A DNA stretch of 64,000 nucleotides, from NCBI GenBank assembly GCA_017557425.1, contig JAFYYU010000001.1, positions 37,848-101,847 on the forward strand, written 5' to 3'. The stretch comes from Muribaculaceae bacterium. Its GTDB lineage: Bacteria; Bacteroidota; Bacteroidia; Bacteroidales; Muribaculaceae. The position numbers and the translations under genes are program-made. Positions 46,152 through 54,549 of this stretch are shown piece by piece (within the stretch, counting starts at the first letter, position 1; every line of letters starts with the position of its first letter). The notes beneath the pieces are model-generated. The model saw only the letters and a program-made list of their open reading frames with translations. It searched no databases and was not told where the DNA came from.

Positions 46152-47114
46152 TTAGCAACCTGTACCTTTAAGGGCCAGGCCCACGCGCTCATGAAGGCCG
46201 TACATCAAGTTCATCACGTGTACTGCAGTTCCTGCAGCGCCCTTGAGCAAAACGTCCATCACTGCATGAATCGTCACGACTCCTGTGAGTTCGTCCTTGT
46301 CCAGAGCGATCAGACACTTGTTCGTGTTCTCGACATCAGCCATGGTGACGGGCCGGTCCACAACAAACACAAAATTGTGGTCATCGTAATATTGCTCATA
46401 CAACTCCCTCAAGGCCTCGACATCAGCTCCGCTCTTTACTTGTGCAGAAACAGCCAGAGTGCGTGGCTCGCCCACCGGGGTGATGTCCATGTCAACGGCT
46501 TGGTCAAAACCGGGCTGGCATTGCCGCAAGGCATATTCCACCTCATTGCGCTGGTCGCTCGCCCATTCGTCGAGCGTCATGCCGTCGGCAGTCTTGCCAT
46601 CGAGGGGCAGAGCCGATGAGCCTGTCGTCACGTGCAATGTCAACGGGCTGTTGATCATCAGGTTGCGGGCCATCGGCATCAATGCCAGCAACGAGGCGGC
46701 GGCAGCGTTGCCAGGAATGGTCACCATGGGAGAGTCGTGCACGAGATAACGGCGCTGCATCTCGCTTAACCCATATCTCCATTGCTCACCCGGGCCATGA
46801 TCCAGATTATGGCTGCCGCTCAAGTCAATGACGTGCAGGCTGTCTAGCAGTGTTTCCGATGAGAGGCGCGATAAAACATCAACCCGACTGGAACACAGGA
46901 ATACCAGATCCACATCGGCAAGCGGTTCTTCAGCAACTACCGTCAAATCACTCTCGCCCATGAGGCCAGGCACAATAGTGTCAACGCGCACTCCAGACTG
47001 CGCTCGTCCACTCACCCACTTCAACTCCACGTCGGGGTGGTTCACAAGCACACGCAGTAACTCTTGAGCACGCAAGGTGTCACATCCACTGACACCGACT
47101 TTAATCATCGACAA
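46152..47114 (-). CDS. ArgC-like protein lacking catalytic residues
   Basis: A 320-residue homologue of N-acetyl-gamma-glutamyl-phosphate reductase, recognisable from HPDVELKW, WRYGLSEMQRR, NTNKCLIAL and KGAAGTAVHVMNLMYGL. The active site is gone: the nucleophile motif PGC reads PGN (Asn136), and the region of the catalytic His (HxH-x-PEI in relatives) reads DQRNEV at about 187-192. The Rossmann glycine loop is also eroded (VSGCDTLRAQ). The frame is intact with normal codon use, so this is a degenerate but expressed-looking protein and not a broken gene. It overlaps the argR stop by 14 bases. A regulatory or binding role is possible. Confidence 0.85.
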   Translation of the reverse strand: MSMIKVGVSGCDTLRAQELLRVLVNHPDVELKWVSGRAQSGVRVDTIVPGLMGESDLTVVAEEPLADVDLVFLCSSRVDVLSRLSSETLLDSLHVIDLSGSHNLDHGPGEQWRYGLSEMQRRYLVHDSPMVTIPGNAAAASLLALMPMARNLMINSPLTLHVTTGSSALPLDGKTADGMTLDEWASDQRNEVEYALRQCQPGFDQAVDMDITPVGEPRTLAVSAQVKSGADVEALRELYEQYYDDHNFVFVVDRPVTMADVENTNKCLIALDKDELTGVVTIHAVMDVLLKGAAGTAVHVMNLMYGLHERVGLALKGTGC

Positions 47115-47673
47115 CAGGAGTTTGAGACATGCTGAAGGCTAACGGGGAGTTCTTGGGCATGAACTGCTGGAACACCTCCCTAGCCTGCTCCTGGGTTACG
47201 CCCTCGGCAAGGATGGCTACAACGGTATCGGCACCGGCAATCGTTCCCAGAATCTCGGGAGGACGGCTCATATCGATATCATAGGCCAATCCAGGCGCAT
47301 AACCGTTGCGCGTCTTGATAACAGCCAGGTTTCCAGAAAAAGTCACAGAAACGAGTCCTACCTGCTTGGCTGCATGAGCATCGGTTTGACGCATGCTCAG
47401 CAACCTGTCTTGCAACTGGTTACTATCAGGTATTATATACATGTAGGTATTGCGGTCGGTGGCCACCTTTGAAATCTTCAAGGCTTTTAAGTCACGCGAC
47501 AATGTGGCTTGAGTCACATTGATGTTGTGCTCACGCAGCATGTCTGCCAACTCACTTTGGCTGCCGATGCAATTCGTTTTGATCAGGTCGGTGATCAACT
47601 GTAAACGGTCACGTTTTCTTTTCACGAGTACTTTCTTTTTTCTTGGTTTTTTTGTTAATGTTGTTGAATCCAT
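47101..47673 (-). CDS. argR: Arginine repressor ArgR
   Basis: A 190-residue regulator. A lysine-rich N-terminal extension of about 20 residues (TKKPRKKKVLVKRKRD) comes before the winged helix (GSQSELADMLREHNINVTQ, then TLSRDLKALKISKV). The C-terminal oligomerisation and arginine-binding domain has ILGTIAGADTVVAILAEG. ATG 47673 is preferred: the promoter at 47708 rules out the in-frame ATG at 47742. It is cotranscribed with the ArgC-like gene; the usual remaining arginine genes do not follow. Confidence 0.9.
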   Translation of the reverse strand: MDSTTLTKKPRKKKVLVKRKRDRLQLITDLIKTNCIGSQSELADMLREHNINVTQATLSRDLKALKISKVATDRNTYMYIIPDSNQLQDRLLSMRQTDAHAAKQVGLVSVTFSGNLAVIKTRNGYAPGLAYDIDMSRPPEILGTIAGADTVVAILAEGVTQEQAREVFQQFMPKNSPLAFSMSQTPVVDD

Positions 47674-47707
47674 TTGAAATATATACTTAAAAAATTGGTT
47701 AGTCATG

Positions 47708-47739
47708 CAAAGGTAAAGACAATTTTGCAAACTCAGCAA
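47708..47739 (-). promoter_or_regulatory. Putative argR promoter
   Basis: On the minus strand TTGC (47736-47739) precedes TACCTTTG (47708-47715) by 20 bases. The flanking region to 47870 is AT-rich and could hold an ArgR operator, but no clear ARG-box pair was identified. Confidence 0.65.
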
Positions 47740-47875
47740 CATATTTATTGATTTTTTTCGAGAAAAAAACTCACATCACCGATTTAAATGACATATTCAT
47801 CATATTCGGTAGAGAAAATTCACTTACAATATACCTTTTCTACACATTATAATATTATTATAGCCAATGAAAACC

Positions 47876-47909
47876 AAACAGGCCCGCGCCATAGTGTGCG
47901 GGCCTGTTT
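47876..47909. terminator. Terminator hairpin after the dockerin protein gene
   Basis: AAACAGGCCCGC and its complement GCGGGCCTGTTT form a 12-bp stem with a 10-base loop. It lies 36 bases beyond the stop codon of the minus-strand gene at 47945. Confidence 0.8.
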
Positions 47910-47944
47910 CTTTTCCTCATGTCTCCTCGGAGCCGAGGGGGACA

Positions 47945-49462
47945 TTATTTATTCTGCGCAAGCAGGACGTCGATCAACGCGGTCACATCGGCAATGTTCA
48001 CGACGCCGTCAACCATGACATCAGCCTCATTGGGAGCAGCGCTCACATCAGTCAACAGGTAGTCGATCAAAGCGGTCACGTCAGCGATATTCACTACACC
48101 ATCGTGGTTCACGTCACCACGCTCATACTCGACTGCACCTGCCACGGTCACGGTAATGGTGGTAAAGCGGCACTGCTGGTTTACCTTGAAGGCTACCTCA
48201 GTGGCATTGCCTTCCCAAACGCCGTCGTTTCCACCTGTAGTCCAGGTACCCTCATTGCCCTCAGCCTTGGAGAGACCGCTGGCTGTGTAGCCGCTCATAC
48301 CGTTGAACTCAATCTTGATGATAGGAAGATTAACCGTAGTAAAGACGATACCCGACGTATCATTCGGTCCGTAGATGCGGTAATGGCCGTTAGCGTGAAC
48401 CAAGCCGTCGCCCACATACATCGTCACGGGATCCTTCACTACAGTGAAGTGATGACGGTTGCCGTCGCCATCACCCGTGTCAACAGCTCCGTCGAAGGTC
48501 ACGTCAACGGTCGTGACATCCAGCTTGGTATATGTGGCGCTGACAACCTCGCTCTCCAAGTTATCCACCTTGGCTTTGGCCCAGATGGTGGTGGTCTCGG
48601 TCACGGGGATGGGATTCACATACTCGCTCCACAATTCGTTATCCAGACTATAGTAAACCTTGGCATTAGGAGTTGAGCAGGATAAGGTCACATTCACGAG
48701 CTCATAGAAATTGCCGGCAGCAGGATGGAAGACGGGAGCTGCAACGGTCTGCTCTACCTTGGTAAAGGTAACGGTAACATAGTCGCTGATCTCACCACCC
48801 TTGCTGGAGTAGGCAGTATAGGTCTTGGTCTCAGTCACATAGAACTCGCCATCATAGTGAGTGAAGCCAGCCCAATCGCCATCAGGATCACCCTCGAAGT
48901 AGAAGATGTCACAATTCTGGGTTTCGCAGGTCAGGGTAACAGCCAGGCTGCCGGTGAACTCACCTCCATTGGGGTGGAATACGGGAGGAACCAGCTCGGT
49001 TATAGGATCAGCATCCTCCATGGTGATAACCAGCTTCTGCACGCGACGATGTCCGGTAGAGCCGTCAATGGTGAACACAACCTCGGACGAAGGATCTGAT
49101 GAGCCAATAGTCCACTGCTTGCCTGCCTTGTTGTAATTGCCTACATTGCTCAAGATATCGTTACTGCCCTCACCTGAAGCAAAAGTGAAATCAATCTTCT
49201 TGAGATTCTGGGGGCCGCTGACGGTCATCGTGTTACCGCCATACAGGCGTAACGCGCCGCCAGAGGTGTTGGTGTAATAAGTGGGCTTGGTGCCGCCTGT
49301 TCCCTTGTCAAAGGTCAGTGTCACACCATCAACCGTCAAATCAGTGACCAGGGTGCCTGTGTCCCAGCCCTGGGCATTGAAGTCAACGGTGACAACCGTG
49401 TCTGCCCATGCCGACATTGCCAGCACGGCGACAAAGAAGAGGAGAGATAAAAATTTCTGCAT
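47945..49462 (-). CDS. Secreted protein with chitobiase-type repeats and dockerin end
   Basis: A 505-residue exported protein of unknown target. After a signal peptide (to about SAWA, residue 20) comes a domain with VTVDFNAQGWDTGT. Two CHB_HEX_C-like beta repeats follow, starting PVFHPNGGEFTGSLAVTLTC and PVFHPAAGNFYELVNVTLSC (about residues 180-330), then another beta domain. The C terminus has two EF-hand-like dockerin repeats, DVNHDGVVNIADVTALIDYLL and a second VMVDGVVNIADVTALIDVLL. ATG 49462 gives a better signal peptide than 49474. No cohesin partner is visible. Confidence 0.8.
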   Translation of the reverse strand: MQKFLSLLFFVAVLAMSAWADTVVTVDFNAQGWDTGTLVTDLTVDGVTLTFDKGTGGTKPTYYTNTSGGALRLYGGNTMTVSGPQNLKKIDFTFASGEGSNDILSNVGNYNKAGKQWTIGSSDPSSEVVFTIDGSTGHRRVQKLVITMEDADPITELVPPVFHPNGGEFTGSLAVTLTCETQNCDIFYFEGDPDGDWAGFTHYDGEFYVTETKTYTAYSSKGGEISDYVTVTFTKVEQTVAAPVFHPAAGNFYELVNVTLSCSTPNAKVYYSLDNELWSEYVNPIPVTETTTIWAKAKVDNLESEVVSATYTKLDVTTVDVTFDGAVDTGDGDGNRHHFTVVKDPVTMYVGDGLVHANGHYRIYGPNDTSGIVFTTVNLPIIKIEFNGMSGYTASGLSKAEGNEGTWTTGGNDGVWEGNATEVAFKVNQQCRFTTITVTVAGAVEYERGDVNHDGVVNIADVTALIDYLLTDVSAAPNEADVMVDGVVNIADVTALIDVLLAQNK

Positions 49463-49555
49463 AAAACCAAACAAATTAAAGATTAACTATGTGAATAACA
49501 AACAGGTTCATCTTAGGCTAAACATCTAGAATAAAGTGCAACTAGTAATCACCCG

Positions 49556-49585
49556 CAAAGTTACAAAAAACGACAGAAAAACAAA
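49556..49585 (-). promoter_or_regulatory. Putative promoter of the dockerin protein gene
   Basis: TAACTTTG on the minus strand (49556-49563) with TTTG at 49582-49585, 18 bases upstream. The leader to 49462 would be near 90 bases. Confidence 0.55.
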
Positions 49586-49641
49586 AAAAGAAACAAGAAA
49601 AAAGCACAACGTGTAAATTTGACGTTTCCCACGACAAAAAC

Positions 49642-49669
49642 ATCCCTCACACCATTAAGAATGAGGGAT
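49642..49669 (-). terminator. Terminator of the second dockerin protein gene
   Basis: ATCCCTCA (49642-49649) and TGAGGGAT (49662-49669) form an 8-bp stem; on the minus strand a TTTTTG run follows. It closes the gene at 49701. Confidence 0.7.
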
Positions 49670-49700
49670 ATCTTGAAAAGTGTTGACTACTGATAACGGG

Positions 49701-50594
49701 TTAATTCCCGCTCAACAGCATATCGATGAGCGAGGTGACATCGGCTATGTTGATGGAACTGTCTTCATTCACGTCGGCATTCACCTCGTAACAATCACCG
49801 GAAACGCTACCCAGCAGGTAGTCGATCAGGGCGGTCACATCGGCGATGTTCACCGCGACGTCACCGTTGACATCGCCAAGCATCCGCTCATAGGTATAAC
49901 CGATTTCGGTAACAGGGAGTTCGACGTTGGTGCCGCAGCCCAGGATGGCGCTTGCATTGGGGAAGTCCAGGCCTGTGGCATAGTCAACGAAACTGGTCAA
50001 GTTGTTGGTGTAGGTCATTGCCTTGCCACGAATGCCCGAAGTGTAGAAGGGCGCGTAGTCGCTGCCCATGGTGCAGTTGTCGTCATCCTCGGCATCAAAA
50101 ACGATGGTCACCAGCAAGCTCTTGCCTAGCGTGAAGGCGAGCGGTTCTTCCATTTCCATAGCCAGCACCTGGTCCTCGCCATAGCTTTCCAGCAAATCAA
50201 TGTCATAGCGGCCCTCGGCAGCAAGCTCCCCGAAAGTGAAGAACTGTTTATTACCATCCTCATTGACGGCAAACTCGACCTCGTCAATCTCCTGAAGATA
50301 AACCTTCGCATTGCGGACAATCTCTTCAAAGGATTCACAATAGAACTTGAAATTCAGGTACTTGATCTGCACGCCATCTTTGCCTTCCATGCCGGGCAGC
50401 AGGTCGGGTGTGTAAATCATCTGAACACCGGTGTGAGCAATATAGAAGTTGGTCGGCGCCATGTCAAAGTATGAGCCGTTGTAAATCTCGGTGGGGTTAT
50501 AATAGTCTCCTACCTCGATCCAACTTAGGAACTGGGCCTGGGCCGTCATTGTCAGTGCAGCAATGGCTGTAAGAATCACGTAAAATCTTTTCAT
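49701..50594 (-). CDS. Secreted beta-domain protein with dockerin end
   Basis: A 297-residue exported protein without a recognised catalytic domain. The signal peptide ends near TAQAQ (about residue 19). The body has VGDYYNPTEIYNGSYFDMAPTNF-type sequence (split by a loop) and resembles secreted beta-sandwich proteins. The end carries two dockerin-like calcium repeats, DVNGDVAVNIADVTALIDYLL and DVNEDSSINIADVTSLIDMLL. It shares that tail with its downstream neighbour, and both may use the same surface-display route. ATG 50594 begins the signal peptide. Confidence 0.75.
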   Translation of the reverse strand: MKRFYVILTAIAALTMTAQAQFLSWIEVGDYYNPTEIYNGSYFDMAPTNFYIAHTGVQMIYTPDLLPGMEGKDGVQIKYLNFKFYCESFEEIVRNAKVYLQEIDEVEFAVNEDGNKQFFTFGELAAEGRYDIDLLESYGEDQVLAMEMEEPLAFTLGKSLLVTIVFDAEDDDNCTMGSDYAPFYTSGIRGKAMTYTNNLTSFVDYATGLDFPNASAILGCGTNVELPVTEIGYTYERMLGDVNGDVAVNIADVTALIDYLLGSVSGDCYEVNADVNEDSSINIADVTSLIDMLLSGN

Positions 50595-50744
50595 AGCTTT
50601 AATCAATTATAGGGTTAATATGAGTTGAGATGAGCAAAGAATGCCCCATTATGGTTATGATGACGCAAAAATAATCAAAAAATGGCAGATAAGCAAAAAA
50701 AAGAACGCAACAGCCTTTGCAAGCCATTGCGTTTCCAATTGGAG

Positions 50745-50817
50745 TGACCCCGGAGGGGCTCGAACCCTCGACCCATTGATTAAGAGTCAATTGCTCTACC
50801 AACTGAGCTACGGAGTC
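50745..50817 (-). tRNA. tRNA-Lys (anticodon CTT)
   Basis: The minus strand folds as a complete 73-base tRNA. The acceptor stem GACTCCG pairs with CGGGGTC (one G-T pair) and the discriminator base is A. D stem GCTC/GAGC; anticodon loop CTCTTAA with anticodon CTT between TTGA/TCAA stems; T arm GAGGG-TTCGAGC-CCCTC. The CCA end is not encoded. Confidence 0.95.
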
Positions 50818-50839
50818 ATCGTTTGTTCAATTGCGACTG

Positions 50840-50869
50840 CAAAAGTACTGCTTTTTTCTGAACCACCAA
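50840..50869 (-). promoter_or_regulatory. Putative tRNA-Lys promoter
   Basis: On the minus strand TTG (50867-50869) is followed after 19 bases by TACTTTTG (50840-50847), placing the transcript start about 15 bases before the tRNA 5' end. Confidence 0.65.
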
Positions 50870-50931
50870 CTATTTTGGCCATTTTTTTTGAAAAAATGTG
50901 CTTTTTCCACCTCAATCGCCTCAAAAATGCC

Positions 50932-50939
50932 TATTTTTG
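50932..50939 (+). promoter_or_regulatory. Putative -7 element of the MalY/PatB gene
   Basis: TATTTTTG lies 29 bases before ATG 50969. It shows that the in-frame codons back to 50831 are untranslated upstream sequence. Confidence 0.5.
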
Positions 50940-50968
50940 TAGAAGAAAAACCCTACAAAACGACCGAT

Positions 50969-52156
50969 ATGGAGAAAAAATATGATTTTGACCGAGTGAT
51001 AGACCGCCACGGGACCGGCAGCGTGATGGTTGACCGCTGCAAGGAGATGTTCGGACGCGAGGACATCCTGCCCCTGTGGGTCGCCGACATGGGCTTTGCG
51101 GCTTGCCCTGACATCACCCAGGCGCTTGCGGCGCGCATCACCGACCACCCCATCTACGGCTACAGTGTGCCTCTTGACGATTACTGGCAATCGATCATTG
51201 ACTGGCAGCGCGAGCGCAACGGCTTGGAATTTACCACCGACGAGGCCTGTTTCATCGGCGGCATCGTGAACGGCTTCGGTCTGGTGCTCAACCATTTCAC
51301 CCGCCCCGGTGACAAAGTGGTCATCCAGGAGCCGGTTTACCACCCTTTTAGGATGCTCATCTCGGGCAATAACCGCATGGTGGTGAACAACGCCCTGTTA
51401 AGAACCGATGACGGCTTCTACCGCATGGACCTTGAGGGGCTGGAGCGTATCTTCAAGGAGGAACGTCCGCCCTTGATGGTTCTGTGCAACCCGCATAACC
51501 CCATCGGCATCGCCTGGCCTGCCGATGTTCAACGCCAAGTGGCAGCATTGGCACGCAAATACGGTGTTGTGGTCTTCAGTGACGAGATCCACGGCGACCT
51601 GATCCTAAAAGGACACCGCCACACGTCGTTCCTCACGGTGAGCGATGATGCCCGTGCTGTAGGCGTGGTAATGGGCGCTCCCAGCAAGACTTTCAATATC
51701 GCGGGTATCGTGAGCTCATGGTGCGTCATCAAGAATCCGGACCTCAGGAAACCGTTCTTCCACCGCTTGGAGGCTAATGAACAGTGTTCCCCAAACTTCC
51801 TGTCGATGACCGCCACCCGAGCCGCATACCGCCACGGGGCAGAATGGCTGCGACAATGCCTTGAATACATCGAGGGCAACATTGATGCGGTGGTTGACTA
51901 CTGCCGCGACAACATCCCCGGCATCGTTGCCATCAAGCCACAGGCGTCGTTCCTGGTGTGGCTTGACTGCACTGGCCTAGGCCTTGACCATGACGCGCTC
52001 ATCGACCTGTTCGTCAACAAAGCTCGACTGGGCCTGAACGACGGCGCGATGTTTGGCAAAGCCGGCAGTGGCTTCATGCGCCTCAACGTCGCCGTGCCCC
52101 GCAGCGTTCTCATGCAGGCCATGCAACAACTGGCCGATGCCGTCAAAAGCTTGTAA
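50969..52156 (+). CDS. MalY/PatB-type PLP C-S lyase or aminotransferase
   Basis: A 395-residue fold-type I PLP enzyme. The start MEKKYDFDRVIDRHGTGSV, WVADMGF near residue 37, CNPHNPIG near 163 and SDEIHGDLIL near 204 are typical of the MalY/PatB group. The PLP lysine is Lys240 in GAPSKTFNIAG. These enzymes cleave cystathionine or cysteine conjugates and some transaminate. Substrate is not determinable. ATG 50969 is supported by the promoter and the conserved start. It converges on the aspartate aminotransferase. Confidence 0.9.
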   Translation: MEKKYDFDRVIDRHGTGSVMVDRCKEMFGREDILPLWVADMGFAACPDITQALAARITDHPIYGYSVPLDDYWQSIIDWQRERNGLEFTTDEACFIGGIVNGFGLVLNHFTRPGDKVVIQEPVYHPFRMLISGNNRMVVNNALLRTDDGFYRMDLEGLERIFKEERPPLMVLCNPHNPIGIAWPADVQRQVAALARKYGVVVFSDEIHGDLILKGHRHTSFLTVSDDARAVGVVMGAPSKTFNIAGIVSSWCVIKNPDLRKPFFHRLEANEQCSPNFLSMTATRAAYRHGAEWLRQCLEYIEGNIDAVVDYCRDNIPGIVAIKPQASFLVWLDCTGLGLDHDALIDLFVNKARLGLNDGAMFGKAGSGFMRLNVAVPRSVLMQAMQQLADAVKSL

Positions 52157-52176
52157 CAAGACTCTTTATAAATGGC

Positions 52177-52203
52177 AATCCCGCTGTAATCAACAGCGGG
52201 ATT
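52177..52203. terminator. Bidirectional terminator between PLP enzyme genes
   Basis: AATCCCGCTG and CAGCGGGATT form a 10-bp perfect stem with a 7-base loop between convergent genes. Confidence 0.8.
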
Positions 52204-52231
52204 GTCATTATCTCTATGTGATTCTTTAGTT

Positions 52232-53425
52232 TTAGGCGAGCTTGGCGAGGGCGGCAGCGATGCGCTTGGCGGCCTCGCGCAGGTTCTCGTCGCTGGTGGC
52301 GTAGCTCAGGCGGATGTAGCCCGGGCAGCAGAAGGCGCTACCGGCCACGGTGGCGACGTGTGCCTCGTTAAGCAGGTAGAGGGCCAGGTCGTTGTCATCG
52401 TTGATGACGGTGTCACCACAGCGCTTGCCGTAGTAGTGCTCAACCCTGGGGAAGGCATAGAATGCGCCGTCAGGCATATTCAGTTCAAGACCGGGAATCT
52501 CCTGCAACAGTCCAACAATGAGGTTGCGGCGGCGCTCAAAGGCGACACGCATCTCCTCGACACAGTCCTGGGAGCCGTTATAGGCGGCCTCGGCAGCTTT
52601 CTGGGCAATCGACGAAACGCCGCTGGTGTACTGTCCCTGCATCTTGTTGACTGCCTTGGCTACCCAAAGCGGGGCGGCGATGTAACCGATGCGGTAACCG
52701 GTCATGGCATAGGCCTTGGAGACACCATTGATGATAATGACCTGCTCCTTGATGGCATCGAACTGGGCGAGCGACTCGTGGTGGCCCACATAATTGATGT
52801 GTTCATAGATTTCGTCGGCAATGACCATCACCTCAGGGTGACGCTCCAGCATCTCGGCAATGGCCTTCAGTTCGTCGCGGGTATAGATGGCACCGCTGGG
52901 GTTGCTGGGCGAGCAAATGATGATAAGGCGCGTCTTGTCGGTCATGACAGCCTCGAGTTCAGCAGCGGTCACCTTGAAATTCTTCTCCATGCTCGAGGGC
53001 AGCAACACGCTCTTGCCGCCAGCGAGGTTGACCATCTGCACATAGCTCACCCATGCGGGAGTGGGGATGATTACCTCCTCACCGGGATTGACGAGCGCCA
53101 TGATGGCATTGCACAACTCGTGCTTGGCACCGTTGCCGATGACAATCTGGTCGGGGGTGTATTCCAAGCCGTTCTCGCGGCGCAGTTTCTCGCACACGGC
53201 CTGACGCAGCGACAGATAGCCGGGGACGGGTGAATAGAACGAGAAGTTGTCGTCAACAGCTTGACGGGCGGCGGCCTTGATGTGGTCGGGGGTGAAGAAA
53301 TCGGGTTCTCCTACCGAGAGGTTAATCACGTCCACGCCCTGAGCGCGCAGCTCGCTACTCTTTTGTGACATGGCCAGGGTGGCACTCGGTGCCAGTGCGT
53401 TGATACGGTCCGAAAGTCGGTTCAT
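52232..53425 (-). CDS. Pyridoxal-phosphate aminotransferase (aspartate type)
   Basis: A 397-residue class I aminotransferase. Landmarks are LSVGEPDFFTPDHI near residue 36, the PLP lysine in NGVSKAYAMTGYRIGYIA near 230, CSPSNPSGAIY near 170 and the substrate arginine in YIRLSYATSD near 374. The family commonly moves the amino group of aspartate; some members accept aromatic amino acids. It has a clean promoter at 53470. Confidence 0.93.
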   Translation of the reverse strand: MNRLSDRINALAPSATLAMSQKSSELRAQGVDVINLSVGEPDFFTPDHIKAAARQAVDDNFSFYSPVPGYLSLRQAVCEKLRRENGLEYTPDQIVIGNGAKHELCNAIMALVNPGEEVIIPTPAWVSYVQMVNLAGGKSVLLPSSMEKNFKVTAAELEAVMTDKTRLIIICSPSNPSGAIYTRDELKAIAEMLERHPEVMVIADEIYEHINYVGHHESLAQFDAIKEQVIIINGVSKAYAMTGYRIGYIAAPLWVAKAVNKMQGQYTSGVSSIAQKAAEAAYNGSQDCVEEMRVAFERRRNLIVGLLQEIPGLELNMPDGAFYAFPRVEHYYGKRCGDTVINDDNDLALYLLNEAHVATVAGSAFCCPGYIRLSYATSDENLREAAKRIAAALAKLA

Positions 53426-53469
53426 TGTTCTGTACAGTTTTTTGTAAGTTAATTAGTCCTTTATTGCCG

Positions 53470-53501
53470 CAAAGGTAGGCATTATTTATTGAATGCACAA
53501 A
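53470..53501 (-). promoter_or_regulatory. Putative aminotransferase promoter
   Basis: TTTG at 53498-53501 and TACCTTTG at 53470-53477 on the minus strand, 20 bases apart: a complete match to the Bacteroidota consensus. Confidence 0.75.
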
Positions 53502-53507
53502 TTTTAT

Positions 53508-54470
53508 TCAAGCCTCGGGAGTCTTCTCCACTACCCTGCCGTTTACTACCTTGAAACGGCGGTCAAACTCCTCACGAGTACGTTTCCACCGGTTGTGGCT
53601 CCACAGCCAGTACTGCGGGGCACAGTTGATGGTCTGCTCCATGCGGCTGAAATAGATGTCGGTCAGTTCAAACTCACCCATTGTCGAGGGGTCACGCGTG
53701 ATGACCTGGAACTCACAGTCGTAGTGGCCGCGCTTCAGTTTTTTGACATCCACATAGACCACAGCCTGATTCTGGGAGTGGACAATGCGCTCGATGCCGG
53801 TAAACACGGGAGTCTCTTGATTGAGGAAGGTGAGCCAGTGGTGTATGTTGTGCCATGTGGGCACCTGGTCATTGATATAGCCAAGTATCGTGGGACGGCC
53901 CTCACGTTTGTTGCCCAAGATCCAGCGCAAGGTCTCTTTCATGGAAACGCTGTCCGATTTCATGCGCCCGCGCGTCTTGAGCACGACGCGGTCGATGACC
54001 TCGTTCTCGAGCGGATGGTAAATCTGGCCCATAACCGTGTTGTTGGTAATCAGAGGGCGCACCCACAGCACGAGCGACGACACCCATTCCCAGTTGCCGT
54101 AATGCCCCAGCAGCAGGGCAATGGACTGGCCGCTGTTGAGGATCTCGGCCACCTGCTCGCTGTTCTTGAACGTCATGCGGCGCATGATGTTCTTGTCGGT
54201 AATCGAGGTGTATTTTATAGTCTCGACCAGGATGTCACAGAAGTGGCGGTAAAACTGCATCCGCAGCTTTTTGCGCTCCTGTTCGCTCTTGTCGGGATAG
54301 GCGTTGCGCAGGTTCTTGCTGATCACACGGCGGCGGTATCGCAGCACATAGGCCATGAACACAAACAGGATGTCGCTGAACAGGTAGTGCAGCCACAACG
54401 GCAACAGCGACAGCCCGTACCACGTGCCATAAATCACCCAAAAAGCAATGTTGTTGAATATCTTTTTCAT
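53508..54470 (-). CDS. LpxL/HtrB-like lipid A acyltransferase
   Basis: A 320-residue inner-membrane acyltransferase of the lysophospholipid acyltransferase superfamily. A membrane helix near residues 5-25 comes first; the active-site segment LLGHYGNWEWVSSL near residue 115 has the His and Glu of the HxxNWE form of LpxL. It likely adds a secondary acyl chain to lipid A, alongside LpxB at 57652. ATG 54470 is chosen because upstream codons run through the divergent promoter. It may start almost at the 5' end of its mRNA. Confidence 0.87.
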   Translation of the reverse strand: MKKIFNNIAFWVIYGTWYGLSLLPLWLHYLFSDILFVFMAYVLRYRRRVISKNLRNAYPDKSEQERKKLRMQFYRHFCDILVETIKYTSITDKNIMRRMTFKNSEQVAEILNSGQSIALLLGHYGNWEWVSSLVLWVRPLITNNTVMGQIYHPLENEVIDRVVLKTRGRMKSDSVSMKETLRWILGNKREGRPTILGYINDQVPTWHNIHHWLTFLNQETPVFTGIERIVHSQNQAVVYVDVKKLKRGHYDCEFQVITRDPSTMGEFELTDIYFSRMEQTINCAPQYWLWSHNRWKRTREEFDRRFKVVNGRVVEKTPEA

Positions 54471-54533
54471 TAGCGACTGCGAAATTACAACATTTTTCCA
54501 ACAACCAATCAATAACCCTGAACTAAAAAGTAG

Positions 54534-54541
54534 TAATTTTG
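54534..54541 (+). promoter_or_regulatory. Putative -7 element close to the transporter start
   Basis: TAATTTTG ends nine bases before ATG 54550, so transcription would start within a few bases of the start codon. A one-mismatch -7 copy (TAATTTCG) sits at 54480-54487 for the opposite gene. Confidence 0.5.
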
Positions 54542-54549
54542 CGGATGCT

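Noticed and set aside
46152-47114. ArgC-like gene as a frameshifted pseudogene
   Set aside because: The frame is complete and normal in length and codon use; only the catalytic residues are changed.
50599-50802. A minus-strand reading frame over the tRNA gene
   Set aside because: It lies over the tRNA-Lys sequence and its flank; the tRNA fold fully explains the region.
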